Assembly (NCBI GenBank): GCA_004322005.1
Contig: SCRF01000074.1
Location: 1-35,518 of the forward strand
Length of the DNA: 35,518 bases
Origin: Rhodanobacter sp.
GTDB taxonomy: Bacteria > Pseudomonadota > Gammaproteobacteria > Xanthomonadales > Rhodanobacteraceae
Direction: 5' to 3'
How positions within the stretch are numbered: position 1 is the stretch's first letter; every line of letters begins with the position of its first letter. Below the pieces are notes generated by a model. The model was not told the DNA's origin, did no database searches, and saw only the letters and a list, made by a program, of their open reading frames with translations. Below are positions 7,027 to 14,661 of the stretch, piece after piece. Both the position numbers and the translations under genes were made by a program.

Positions 7027-8814
7027 TTATTTCAATGCGGTCTGGCTGGTGATCACCAGGCCGTCGTTGGCGATGTGCATTTCGGCATCGATGCTGTCGA
7101 CGCGCTCGGCCTGGGCCTTCATGACGGCGAATTGCGCCCTGGTGCGCGCCAGATTGGCCGCTTGCTGCGCCGCTTCATCGGCATGACTGCCTTGGGTCGA
7201 AGCTCCGGCACTGTTGCCGAGGGCTGCTGTGGCGGCAGCGAGGCTGTCGAGCTTCTGTCCCATCAGCTGTACCCAGTTCAGGTACATGGCGCCGCTGAGG
7301 TGCATGCGCGACATCTGGCCGGCATCGCCGCCGGGTGCCTTCAGGGTATCGCCGAGTTTGCCGTCTTCGCCGGTGCCCACGCCGAGCGCGAGCGCTTTCT
7401 CGCCCATGGCGATCCATGCCGGCTGTCTGAACATGGCGCTCAGGTTTTTCGGCAGTGCCAGTGGCGTGCCGTCGTTGGCGGGTTTCAGCCGGGCCAATGC
7501 CGGCACCATCATCTGGCCCATCGCCAGCAGGCCGGCAGGATTGTTGGTGCCTATCAGGAGACGCCCGGTGAACGTCGGCAGGCCGTTGCGGCCGCCGGCG
7601 GCGAACGTGTCCAGCGCAATGCGCAGGCCGAGCATGTCGCCGAACGGCGGGATCGCCGCCTTCTGCATGGCCGGTCCGAGTCTGGCAAAGGCTTCGTTGA
7701 GGTCGCTCAATGCCGGGCAGGTGAAGGGCCTGGCGGTCACGGCATCGGCCTGGGCGGACCAGAATGTACGCAACTGCGCCACAGGTAGCGCGATGCTCAG
7801 GTCGAACGGCGCCGTCCCGGCGCTGCCCAGTCCGGGCAAGGCCACCTTGAGTCCGGCGAAGGCCTTGGCGATGTCATCGGCCAGCGCCACGTCGACACGC
7901 GCGTCCTGCTGCCTGGCATCCAGCTGGGTGTAGCCGAAGCTGACCGCGGGCACGCGGGCGGCGATGCGACCGGCTTCGACGCTGCAACCGGGCGGAGTCT
8001 GCAGCTGATTGGCGACCGGCTCGCCGGTCCTGGCCGACTCGGCCTCGGCGTGTGCCTTGAGGATGGCCCGGAACAGCGGATCCTGGCCGCCCATCGCCAG
8101 CGGCAGCGCGCGGGTCAGATCCAGTTCGCCGACCAGCCATTTGCGGTAGCCCTTGGCCTTGGCCAGCTTGGTCAGGCGGCCATCGTCCTGCAGGCTTTCG
8201 CGGGGCCGGTCCAGGCCAAGTGCCTGGCGCAGCATCGCCGGCGCGGCATCGGCCGGCAACAGCGCCATCACGGCCTGCTTGCCGACGGTCGCCAGGATCA
8301 GCTGGGTACCCGATGCGACGAATGGGAACCGGCTGTAACTTTGCTGGCCGATGCTGGCGACATCGGGCTTCTTGCCGTAGGCGGTCTCCAGCCGGCCGAC
8401 GAAGCCGTCGAACGCTTTCGGATCGCTCAGCTCGACCCGCAGCACCGGCGCCAGGCCCAGGCCGTAGAGCGCGGAATAGCCCTTGAGATCCAGGCCGGCG
8501 TTCCGGGCAAAGCTCTCGATGGTCTTGCCTTTGAGTTCGGCACTGAATGCGCGCAGCACGTTTGCGCCGGCGGGATCCTTGCTGGCCAGTTGCATGGCCA
8601 TGGCGTCGAGCTGGGCCACTTGCGAAGGCAACTGGGTATCGGCGCGGGCGAGCAGGGCCTGGCGGGTCTTGTCGTCCAGCACGTCCAGGTTGGCCACCAC
8701 GTACGGCGTGTCCGCCGGGACGAAGGCCAGCGGTGCATTCTTGTCCTTGTGTGCGCAGGCCGCGAGCATGATGCCGGCAAAGCCCAGCGCGAGAATGCGC
8801 ATTGTTGGTCGCAT
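7027..8814 (-). CDS. Predicted lipoprotein of unknown function (595 aa)
   Basis: The protein begins with a lipoprotein signal peptide: a basic start, a hydrophobic stretch and a lipobox LAAC with Cys at residue 20, so it is expected to be lipid-anchored, probably in the outer membrane. The rest is soluble and Ala-rich. VPADTPYVVANLDVLDD opens the mature part, and the C-terminus ends with SIDAEMHIANDGLVITSQTAL. The FVPADTPYV-type opening and repeated 'LxxxLG...LDL' blocks resemble large uncharacterised proteobacterial surface or substrate-binding-like proteins. I do not recognise a defined domain. The ATG at 8814 has GGGGA about 6 nt upstream. It lies 134 nt downstream of pyrB on the same strand and may be the last gene of that transcript or have its own promoter. 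Confidence 0.8.
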   Translation of the reverse strand: MRPTMRILALGFAGIMLAACAHKDKNAPLAFVPADTPYVVANLDVLDDKTRQALLARADTQLPSQVAQLDAMAMQLASKDPAGANVLRAFSAELKGKTIESFARNAGLDLKGYSALYGLGLAPVLRVELSDPKAFDGFVGRLETAYGKKPDVASIGQQSYSRFPFVASGTQLILATVGKQAVMALLPADAAPAMLRQALGLDRPRESLQDDGRLTKLAKAKGYRKWLVGELDLTRALPLAMGGQDPLFRAILKAHAEAESARTGEPVANQLQTPPGCSVEAGRIAARVPAVSFGYTQLDARQQDARVDVALADDIAKAFAGLKVALPGLGSAGTAPFDLSIALPVAQLRTFWSAQADAVTARPFTCPALSDLNEAFARLGPAMQKAAIPPFGDMLGLRIALDTFAAGGRNGLPTFTGRLLIGTNNPAGLLAMGQMMVPALARLKPANDGTPLALPKNLSAMFRQPAWIAMGEKALALGVGTGEDGKLGDTLKAPGGDAGQMSRMHLSGAMYLNWVQLMGQKLDSLAAATAALGNSAGASTQGSHADEAAQQAANLARTRAQFAVMKAQAERVDSIDAEMHIANDGLVITSQTALK

Positions 8815-8898
8815 GATGGTCCCCGGCAGTGATGGATGGTACGCGGCCCATTATGCCAGTTGCGCCATGGCGTGGCGCTGCTCCGGCAGGGGCGGGGC

Positions 8899-8919
8899 GG
8901 TGGCGCCGGGGGCGCCACC
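8899..8919. other. Perfect 9-bp hairpin downstream of pyrB
   Basis: GGTGGCGCC, a 3-nt loop and GGCGCCACC form a perfect GC-rich stem between pyrB and the lipoprotein gene. On the minus strand, the direction of transcription, it is followed by C-rich sequence and not a U-tract. A processing or attenuation structure is as likely as a terminator. Confidence 0.45.
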
Positions 8920-8948
8920 ACCGGATGACGCGCCCGCACGAGGACAAC

Positions 8949-9875
8949 TCAGCGGGCCAGCACCTCGTCGAGTACGGCCATGCGCACGAAAACGCCGTTG
9001 CCCACTTGTTCCAGGATGCGCGACTGCGCGCCATCGGCCACGTCCGAGGCGATCTCGATGCCGCGGTTGATCGGGCCCGGATGCATCACCAGGCAACCCT
9101 TGGCGGCAAGCCCCAGGCGGTGCTGGTCCAGGCCGTAGCGCGCGAAATACGCCGCTTCATCCGGGAGTTCGATACTGTCCATGCGTTCCTTTTGCAGGCG
9201 CAGCATGATGACGGCATCGACGTTCGCGATCGCCTGGTCGAAATCGTCGAAGCGCAGGCCATGCGGAAATTCGTCCTCCTCCGGCATCAGGCCGGCCGGC
9301 CCGCACAGGCGAATTTCCTTCACCCCGAGCGCGCTCAGCGCGTGGACGTCCGAGCGTGCCACGCGCGAGTGCTTGATGTCGCCGCAGATCACGACCCTGA
9401 GGTTCTCGAAATCCGGCCGGTGCTGGCGGATCGTCAGGGCATCCAGCAGCCCCTGCGTGGGGTGCGCGCGATTGCCGTCGCCGGCGTTGACCACCGATAC
9501 GCCGCTCATCGCATGGCGCACCAGCGCGTCGGGCGTGCCCGATTGCTTGTGGCGCACGACGATCGCGTCCAGATGCATCGCTTCGAGCGTGTGCAGCGTG
9601 TCGTACATCTCCTCGCCCTTGCTGGTGGAGGAGAAGCCCAGATCGAAGTTGACCACGTCCGCACCGAGCCGGCGGGCGGCCAGTTCGAACGAGGTACGGG
9701 TGCGGGTGGAGGGCTCGAAGAACAGATTCAGCACCGTGCGCCCGGCCAGCACATTGAGCTTGCGGGTGCCATGTGCGCAGGCGTCGCGCAGGGCCTCGGC
9801 ACGATCGAGCAGGCGCTCGATGGTGGCGCGTGGGAGGTTCTCCAGGGTGGTGAGATGGCGCAGGCGAGGGCTCAT
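8949..9875 (-). CDS. pyrB: Aspartate carbamoyltransferase catalytic subunit
   Basis: PyrB condenses carbamoyl phosphate with L-aspartate, the committed step of pyrimidine synthesis. The 308-residue protein contains the carbamoyl-phosphate signature FFEPSTRTRTSFE (S56-T-R-T59), the SSTSKGEE loop that supplies the active-site lysine from a neighbouring subunit, NAGDGNRAHPTQGLLD, and HPGPINRGIEI near the C-terminus. Length is normal. No pyrI regulatory subunit gene follows, fitting the class of PyrB enzymes that work without it or with an inactive PyrC partner. The ATG lies 35 nt after the yqgF stop. The ribosome site is weak, so coupling to the upstream operon is likely. Confidence 0.96.
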   Translation of the reverse strand: MSPRLRHLTTLENLPRATIERLLDRAEALRDACAHGTRKLNVLAGRTVLNLFFEPSTRTRTSFELAARRLGADVVNFDLGFSSTSKGEEMYDTLHTLEAMHLDAIVVRHKQSGTPDALVRHAMSGVSVVNAGDGNRAHPTQGLLDALTIRQHRPDFENLRVVICGDIKHSRVARSDVHALSALGVKEIRLCGPAGLMPEEDEFPHGLRFDDFDQAIANVDAVIMLRLQKERMDSIELPDEAAYFARYGLDQHRLGLAAKGCLVMHPGPINRGIEIASDVADGAQSRILEQVGNGVFVRMAVLDEVLAR

Positions 9876-9910
9876 GACAACGCTCTGTTTGGGAAGATGG
9901 GGCCGGGCGT

Positions 9911-10357
9911 TCAGCCGGCAAGGGGTGGCGGCGGCGTTGCAGTCTCGATCAGCCAGCGCTCCAGGATCACCGCGGCGGCTTCCGCATCGATCGCGGCAGC
10001 ATCGCGTCGGCGCTTGAATCCGGCGGCGCGGCCGGCGGCAAACCGCTGGGCGGCTTCCTGCGAGCTGTGGCGTTCGTCGACGAGGACCACCGGCAAGCCG
10101 TAGCGTTGCTGCAGCAGGGCGGCGAAACGGCGTGCGATGCGGCTGGCGGGTTGCTCCGCGCCGTCGAGGGTCAGCGGCAGGCCCACGACCAGGGTATCGG
10201 GCAGCCATTGTCCGCGCAGGGTATCGAGCCGGCTCCAGTCCGGTTCGCCATCACGCATCGCCACCGTCGTCAGTGCCCGCCCGCTGGCGGTGAATGAATG
10301 GCCTACGGCGACGCCGATCAGCCGGCTTCCCACGTCGAAACCGAGTGCGCAGTTCAT
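9911..10357 (-). CDS. yqgF: RuvX/YqgF family pre-16S rRNA nuclease / Holliday-junction resolvase-like protein
   Basis: The 148-residue protein has the RNase H-like fold motifs of the YqgF family: LGFDVGSRLIGVAVG at the N-terminus with catalytic Asp8, LVVGLPLTLDG in the middle, VDERHSSQEA with the catalytic Glu (family consensus DERLTT), and the final acidic residue in KRRRDAAAIDAEAAAVIL. The family matures the 5' end of 16S rRNA in E. coli and was first proposed as a Holliday-junction resolvase. The ATG overlaps the yqgE stop as ATGA, indicating translational coupling. The yqgE-yqgF pairing is widely conserved. Confidence 0.94.
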   Translation of the reverse strand: MNCALGFDVGSRLIGVAVGHSFTASGRALTTVAMRDGEPDWSRLDTLRGQWLPDTLVVGLPLTLDGAEQPASRIARRFAALLQQRYGLPVVLVDERHSSQEAAQRFAAGRAAGFKRRRDAAAIDAEAAAVILERWLIETATPPPPLAG

Positions 10358-10923
10358 GCGTGGCCGGCATAGCCGGACAGCTGTCGCGGATCGACGCCGA
10401 CCAGCCCGGCGGCGGCACTCCAGCGTTCCTCCAGCGGGGTGTCGAACACCACGCGCCCGCAGGCTTCGGTGGTGAGCCAGGCATTGGCCAGCAGTTCCTG
10501 TTCCAGCTGGCCGGCATCCCAGCCGGCGAAACCGAGAGCCATCACAGCCTGGCGCGGGCCTTCGCCGGAGGCCATCGCCACCAGGATGTCGCGCGACGTG
10601 GTCACCGACCACTCGGCATTGATCCGGTAGCTGGATTCCCAGTCGCCGGGTTCGCGGTGCAGCACGAAGCCGCGCTCCTGTTGCACCGGGCCGCCGATCA
10701 GCACCGGTGCATCGGCCAGTTCGCTGTCCACGCACTCGAGCTTCATCTGCGCCAGCACGTCCCCGAAGCGGTACTCGGACAGCTGGTTCACCAGCAGCCC
10801 GACCGCGCCGTTCTCGTCGTGTTGGCACAGCAGCGCCACGCCACGGGAGAACGGCGGTTCCGCCAGGTTGGGCATGGCAATCAGGAAATGCCCGGTAAGG
10901 GTGCTCGGCGCGATGCTGTGCAT
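10354..10923 (-). CDS. yqgE: YqgE/AlgH family protein
   Basis: The 189-residue protein matches the YqgE/AlgH (DUF179) family: GHFLIAMPNLAEPPFSRGV at the start, HDENGAVGLLVNQ, PVLIGGPVQQERGFVLH, TTSRDILVAMASGEGP, and LGFAGWDAGQLEQELLANAWL. AlgH was described as a transcriptional regulator of alginate genes in Pseudomonas, but the molecular function of the family is not firmly established. The ATG at 10923 is chosen because homology begins a few residues later. No good Shine-Dalgarno sequence precedes it, and a longer in-frame start at 10977 cannot be fully excluded. The gene overlaps yqgF by 4 nt and follows the tonB-like gene by 56 nt. Confidence 0.92.
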   Translation of the reverse strand: MHSIAPSTLTGHFLIAMPNLAEPPFSRGVALLCQHDENGAVGLLVNQLSEYRFGDVLAQMKLECVDSELADAPVLIGGPVQQERGFVLHREPGDWESSYRINAEWSVTTSRDILVAMASGEGPRQAVMALGFAGWDAGQLEQELLANAWLTTEACGRVVFDTPLEERWSAAAGLVGVDPRQLSGYAGHA

Positions 10924-10979
10924 GGGGACATTGTAATCCCGGCACGCGCCGCTCGCGCGGATTCCCGGTGTTCGCACGC

Positions 10980-11846
10980 CTATTTGTTGCGCAGCACATC
11001 GCCCGGCAGAAACTCCCAGGTGCGGGTGATGTAAAGCTCGTCGACCTTGGCGTCCGCGGGCAATGGCGGGAACGGCGCCGCCAGCCGCACGATGCGCTCG
11101 GCGGCGGTATCCAGCAGCGGTTTGCCGGAACTCTTGATGACGGTGATGCTCTTGATGCTGCCGTCGCGATTCAGACCCACGGTGAGCAGCAGGTCGCCGT
11201 ATAGCTTGCGGCGCCGCGCCCGCTCCGGGTAATTGAGGTTGCCGATCCGTTGTACCCGGTCCGACCAGCCTCGCATGTAGCTGGCGTAGATGTATTCCTT
11301 CGTATTGGCCGAAATGAATTTCTTCCTTGGTCGCTTCGCCAGCGCCTCGGTCTGCCGGCGCAATTCGGCGGCCAACTGGGCGATTGCCTGCTGACGCCGC
11401 AGTTCGGCGGCGGTGGGCGGTCGATCCTGCGGATCGACTGCAGTCTGCGCGGTATCGCTGCGTACGCTGAATTCCGTGGCGCCGCTGGTGGTGACCCTGC
11501 GGACCGGGGTGGCCTCGCGCGGTTTTGGCGTGGCGGTCACGACCGGCCGCGGCGCAATGCCGGGATCCGGCCTGGGCAGCGCCCCGGAGAACATCTGCGA
11601 CGGCCGCGCACTGCGGTCGCTCCGGCCGCCGCCGCGGTTGTTGGCCTGGGCCAGGAAATCCGCCTGGTCCGGGGCCTCCCGGTTGGCCACGTTGACCAGC
11701 GTCACGTCGAGCGTCGGCAGGCTGGGCCTTGGCTGGGCGAAGTGGAACGTGATGCCGAGCAGCAGCACGCCGTGCAGCAGCAATGAGAACAGCAAGGTGG
11801 CGCCGATCGGGTCGGGCGCATCGGTGACGATGGCGGTGGTGCTCAC
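10980..11846 (-). CDS. TonB family energy-transducer-like protein
   Basis: The 288-residue protein has one N-terminal membrane helix (about residues 14-35), a Pro/Arg-rich periplasmic region, a basic Gln/Leu-rich helix (about 145-180) and a C-terminal TonB domain (about 200-285) containing YPERARRRKLYGDLLLTVGLNRDGSIKSITVIKSSG and ending in TWEF. TonB proteins carry proton-motive force to outer-membrane receptors. No exbB or exbD gene is adjacent, so which motor it uses, if any, is unknown. The start is GTG overlapping the gshB stop (GTGA). A TonB-like gene in this position between gshB and yqgE is common in Xanthomonadales. Confidence 0.88.
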   Translation of the reverse strand: MSTTAIVTDAPDPIGATLLFSLLLHGVLLLGITFHFAQPRPSLPTLDVTLVNVANREAPDQADFLAQANNRGGGRSDRSARPSQMFSGALPRPDPGIAPRPVVTATPKPREATPVRRVTTSGATEFSVRSDTAQTAVDPQDRPPTAAELRRQQAIAQLAAELRRQTEALAKRPRKKFISANTKEYIYASYMRGWSDRVQRIGNLNYPERARRRKLYGDLLLTVGLNRDGSIKSITVIKSSGKPLLDTAAERIVRLAAPFPPLPADAKVDELYITRTWEFLPGDVLRNK

Positions 11847-12820
11847 GCGGTGCGTTTTCCGGTCACGTGCTGTTCGATGACGTCGAACAACTGGCCAGCG
11901 ATATTAAGACCGAATTGGGCGTCCAGTTCACGGACGCAGGTCGGGGATGTGATGTTGATCTCGGTCAGGTAATCGCCGATCACGTCCAGGCCGACGAACA
12001 GCAGGCCGCGCCGGCGCAGTTCCGGTGCCACCTGCGCCACGATCCAGCGATCGCGATCGGACAGCGGCACGCCCTCGCCACGGCCGCCGGCGGCAAGGTT
12101 GCCGCGAAACTCGTCGCCCTGGGGGATGCGTGCCAGGGCATACGGCACCGGTTCGCCGTCGACGACCAGGATGCGCTTGTCGCCGGCGGTGATCTCGGGA
12201 ATGTATTTCTGCGCGACGGTGAGTTGCCGGCCCTCGCCATGGGCGCCGCCGCCGAGCAGGGTTTCCAGCATCGAGTTGAGATTGCTGTCGCCGGCCTTGA
12301 CCCGGAAGATGCCGCGCCCGCCCATGCCGTCCAGCGGTTTCAGCACCACCTCGCCGTGTTCGGCGGTGAACCGGCGCAGCTCGCCGGCATCGCGTGCGAC
12401 CAGGGTCGGCACGATGCATTGCGGAAACGTCAAGGTGAACAATTTTTCATTGCAGTCGCGCAGCGAGCGCGGGTCGTTGACCACGCTGACGCCGCCGCGC
12501 TGGGCCGCTTCCAGCACCATGCTGTCGTAGACGAACTGGGCGTCGACCGGCGGGTCCTTGCGCATCAGCACCACGTCGAGTTCGCGCAGGTCGCGCCATT
12601 GTGGCTGGCCCAGCGTATGCCAGCGTTGCGGATCCTCGCGTACGCTGAGCGATGCCAGCCGTGCCCACGGCACACCATCACGCAGTGCCAGGTCGCCCTG
12701 TTCGAAATAGTGCAGCGAGTGGCCGCGGCGCTGGGCCTCCAGCAGCATCGCGAAGCTGGTGTCCTTGGCCATCTTGATCGCGCCGATGGGGTCCATCAGC
12801 ACGGCGACCGAAAGGGTCAT
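11843..12820 (-). CDS. gshB: Glutathione synthetase
   Basis: GshB joins gamma-glutamylcysteine and glycine with ATP, the second step of glutathione synthesis. The 325-residue ATP-grasp protein shows VAVLMDPIGAIKMAKDTSFAMLLEAQRRGH at the N-terminus, VLMRKDPPVDAQFVYDS near 85-105, NDPRSLRDCNEKLF, the ATP-grasp segment VVLKPLDGMGGRGIFRV, and NLAAGGRGEGVPLSDRD followed by LFVGLDVIGDYLTEINITSPT. The ATG has GGAGAA a few nt upstream. It is the first gene of a minus-strand operon with the TonB-like gene, yqgE, yqgF and pyrB, with overlaps or short gaps throughout. Confidence 0.96.
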   Translation of the reverse strand: MTLSVAVLMDPIGAIKMAKDTSFAMLLEAQRRGHSLHYFEQGDLALRDGVPWARLASLSVREDPQRWHTLGQPQWRDLRELDVVLMRKDPPVDAQFVYDSMVLEAAQRGGVSVVNDPRSLRDCNEKLFTLTFPQCIVPTLVARDAGELRRFTAEHGEVVLKPLDGMGGRGIFRVKAGDSNLNSMLETLLGGGAHGEGRQLTVAQKYIPEITAGDKRILVVDGEPVPYALARIPQGDEFRGNLAAGGRGEGVPLSDRDRWIVAQVAPELRRRGLLFVGLDVIGDYLTEINITSPTCVRELDAQFGLNIAGQLFDVIEQHVTGKRTA

Positions 12821-13188
12821 CGTGGTTCTCCGTCAGTGGTGTGGTCATGATCCGGCCATGCGGCCAGCCGGACGCGCGATGCAGATCTTGGCAGGTTGAA
12901 TGGTCGCCCGGACGTCCGGTTTGCGACGGGCTCGGCATGATCGGTGCTGACGCGAGAGGCTCGATGGTGCCAATATGGGGCACCTCATGCGGCAGGCCGA
13001 CAGGCGAGACCCATGATATTGCTTGACAGTCTCGGCGGGCAGGCAGTAAACAACCAAACAAGGGATGCACCGAAGTGGAACGGATTTCGGTTGGTTCATT
13101 TGCGTGAATTTTAACATGCACGCCCGGCGGCACGGCTGTTGCATGCCCTGATGGCTATCCTGAGCCCGAGCGGGTCGCAGGGGGAGTA
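12821..13188. other. Divergent intergenic region between gshB and pilG, no gene seen
   Basis: This 368-nt stretch must carry the promoters of the gshB operon (-) and the pil-chp operon (+). Its right half is locally AT-richer (around 13040-13115, including TGAATTTTAACATG), as expected for promoter DNA. Short frames on both strands have no recognisable protein features. Confidence 0.6.
13023..13052 (+). promoter_or_regulatory. Possible sigma-70 promoter of the pil-chp operon
   Basis: A perfect -35 hexamer TTGACA lies at 13023-13028. The best-spaced -10 (TAAACA, 13047-13052, 18-nt spacer) matches the consensus poorly, so only the -35 box is persuasive. The implied leader to pilG is about 130 nt. 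Confidence 0.3.
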
Positions 13189-13599
13189 GTGAATTTGAAC
13201 GTCAGTGAAAACGGATTGACCGGTCTGAAAGTCATGGTGATCGATGACTCCAAGACGATCCGTCGCACCGCGGAAACCTTGCTGAAGAAAGAAGGTTGCG
13301 TTGTGTCGACCGCGGTCGACGGATTCGAGGCTCTGGCCAAGATCTCCGACCAGAAGCCGGCGATCATCTTCGTCGACATCATGATGCCGCGGCTGGATGG
13401 TTATCAGACCTGTGCGCTGATCAAGAACAATCCGTTGTTCCGCGCCACGCCGGTGATCATGCTCAGCTCGAAGGATGGCCTGTTCGACAAGGCGCGTGGT
13501 CGCATCGTGGGTGCCGAGCAGTACCTTACCAAGCCGTTCACGCGCGACGAGCTGCTTGGTGCCATTCATCGTCATGTCAGCACCGTGCCGAACGGCTGA
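13189..13599 (+). CDS. pilG: Type IV pilus response regulator PilG
   Basis: PilG is a stand-alone CheY-like receiver that, when phosphorylated by ChpA, promotes pilus extension in Pseudomonas. The product shows the acidic pair D19-D20 in VMVIDDSKTIRRTAETLLKKEG, phosphoacceptor D63 in FVDIMMPRLDG, S93/S94 in IMLSSKDGLFDKARGRIVGAEQYLTKPF, and K115. The RRTAETLL and CALIKNNPLF segments are diagnostic of PilG. The start is uncertain. GTG at 13189 lies only 2 nt after GGGGAG (13181-13186), which is too close, while TTG at 13195 has a normal 8-nt spacing and loses only two residues. It is the first gene of the pil-chp operon. Confidence 0.95.
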   Translation: MNLNVSENGLTGLKVMVIDDSKTIRRTAETLLKKEGCVVSTAVDGFEALAKISDQKPAIIFVDIMMPRLDGYQTCALIKNNPLFRATPVIMLSSKDGLFDKARGRIVGAEQYLTKPFTRDELLGAIHRHVSTVPNG

Positions 13600-13621
13600 C
13601 GCAGATTCTCTGGGGAAACCG

Positions 13622-13993
13622 GTGGCCAAAATACTCATCATTGACGATTCGCCGACCGATGTGCGCGTATTCACCACGCTGCTGGAGCGCGCAGGTCATC
13701 AGGTCGGTGCCGTCGGCTCCGCCGAGGAAGGCATCGAGCGCGTGCGCGCCGATCTGCCCGATCTCGTCATCATGGATGTCATCATGCCCGGCATGAACGG
13801 CTTTCAGGCGACTCGTACCCTGTCACGCGATCCGGTCACGAAGGCGATACCGATCGTGATGATCACCACCAAGTCGATGGAAACCGACCGGGTCTGGGGC
13901 ATGCGCCAGGGCGCTCGCGCGTTCATCACCAAGCCGGTGGTCGAAAAGGATCTGCTGGCCTGCATCGACGATCTGGTATCGGGCGCGACATGA
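13622..13993 (+). CDS. pilH: Type IV pilus response regulator PilH
   Basis: PilH is the second CheY-like receiver of the system and in Pseudomonas counterbalances PilG. The 123-residue protein begins AKILIIDDSPTDVR with D8-D9, has phosphoacceptor D52 in VIMDVIMPGMNGFQATR, T82/T83 in VMITTKSMETDRVWGMRQGARAFITKPV, and K104. The WGMRQGA segment is typical of PilH. The start is GTG with GGGGA 5 nt upstream. The stop overlaps the pilI ATG as ATGA. Confidence 0.95.
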   Translation: MAKILIIDDSPTDVRVFTTLLERAGHQVGAVGSAEEGIERVRADLPDLVIMDVIMPGMNGFQATRTLSRDPVTKAIPIVMITTKSMETDRVWGMRQGARAFITKPVVEKDLLACIDDLVSGAT

Positions 13994-14529
13994 GTCAGGT
14001 CGCCAACCGCACTCCCTTCGAGATCCTGGCCCACTACGAGCAGCTGTCGCTGGCGAACGCCTCCGAGGCACAGGACCGGCTGGAGGCACCCGGGTTGTGG
14101 CGCGGGATCGGCTTTCGCGTTGGCTCACGTCTGCTGGTCAGCGGCATCGATGAAATCAACGAACTGCTTGCGGTGCCGGCGCTCACTTCGGTGCCGGGCA
14201 CCCTGCCATGGCTGCTCGGTGTGGCCAACATACGAGGCAATCTGGTGCCGGTGGTCGATTTCGCCCGGTTCCTGTTCGGCGAGCGCACCCAGCATTCCGA
14301 GCGCACCCGACTGCTGGTGGTCCGCCAGGGGGGGGGCAACATTGCGCTGCTGGTGGATGAGGTTTTCGGCCAGCGTACGGTGGACGAAGAGCAGCGACGC
14401 GAGGCCGAAAGCGAAGACGATCCCAGGCTGGCCCGCTTTGTCGAGAGCCGGGTCGGCGAGCAGCGGCTGGCGATTTTCAGCATGAACCGGCTGGTGCGTG
14501 CACCGGATTTTCGTCAGGCAGCGGCCTGA
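13990..14529 (+). CDS. pilI: CheW-like adaptor PilI
   Basis: PilI couples the receptor PilJ to the kinase ChpA. The 179-residue protein has an N-terminal segment (TPFEILAHYEQLSLANA) and a CheW domain from about residue 35 to 170, with GIGFRVGSRLLVSGIDEINELL, PWLLGVANIRGNLVPVVDFARFLFG and LLVVRQGGGNIALLVDEVFG. The 'GVANIRGNLVPVVD' motif is the CheW signature. The ATG overlaps the pilH stop. Unusually, the codons for QGGGN form an uninterrupted run of nine G bases (14328-14336), a site prone to slippage. The gap of 132 nt to pilJ is the longest inside the operon. Confidence 0.95.
   Translation: MSQVANRTPFEILAHYEQLSLANASEAQDRLEAPGLWRGIGFRVGSRLLVSGIDEINELLAVPALTSVPGTLPWLLGVANIRGNLVPVVDFARFLFGERTQHSERTRLLVVRQGGGNIALLVDEVFGQRTVDEEQRREAESEDDPRLARFVESRVGEQRLAIFSMNRLVRAPDFRQAAA
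14328..14336 (+). repeat. Homopolymeric G9 tract inside pilI
   Basis: Nine consecutive G bases encode the Gly triplet of PilI. One extra G gives a stop (TGA at 14358-14360) after about eight aberrant codons. One lost G shifts into a frame that runs to a stop ending at 14485, replacing the last third of the CheW domain. Confidence 0.95.
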
Positions 14530-14661
14530 GCCTCTGCTCGAAGTTCCAGTTGTCGGAAGGGCCGGCGCCCGTCGTGGCCGGAAAATTTGGGCGGCAAGCC
14601 AGCGACCGGTATCCGCTTCGATGAAGCGACGCGGGCCAAGGTGCAGACACACGAGGTGAAC

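Noticed and set aside
14587..14661. Longer PilJ start at TTG 14587.
   Set aside because: The extension is unlike PilJ, and ATG 14662 has a strong GAGGTGA site and leads directly into TM1.
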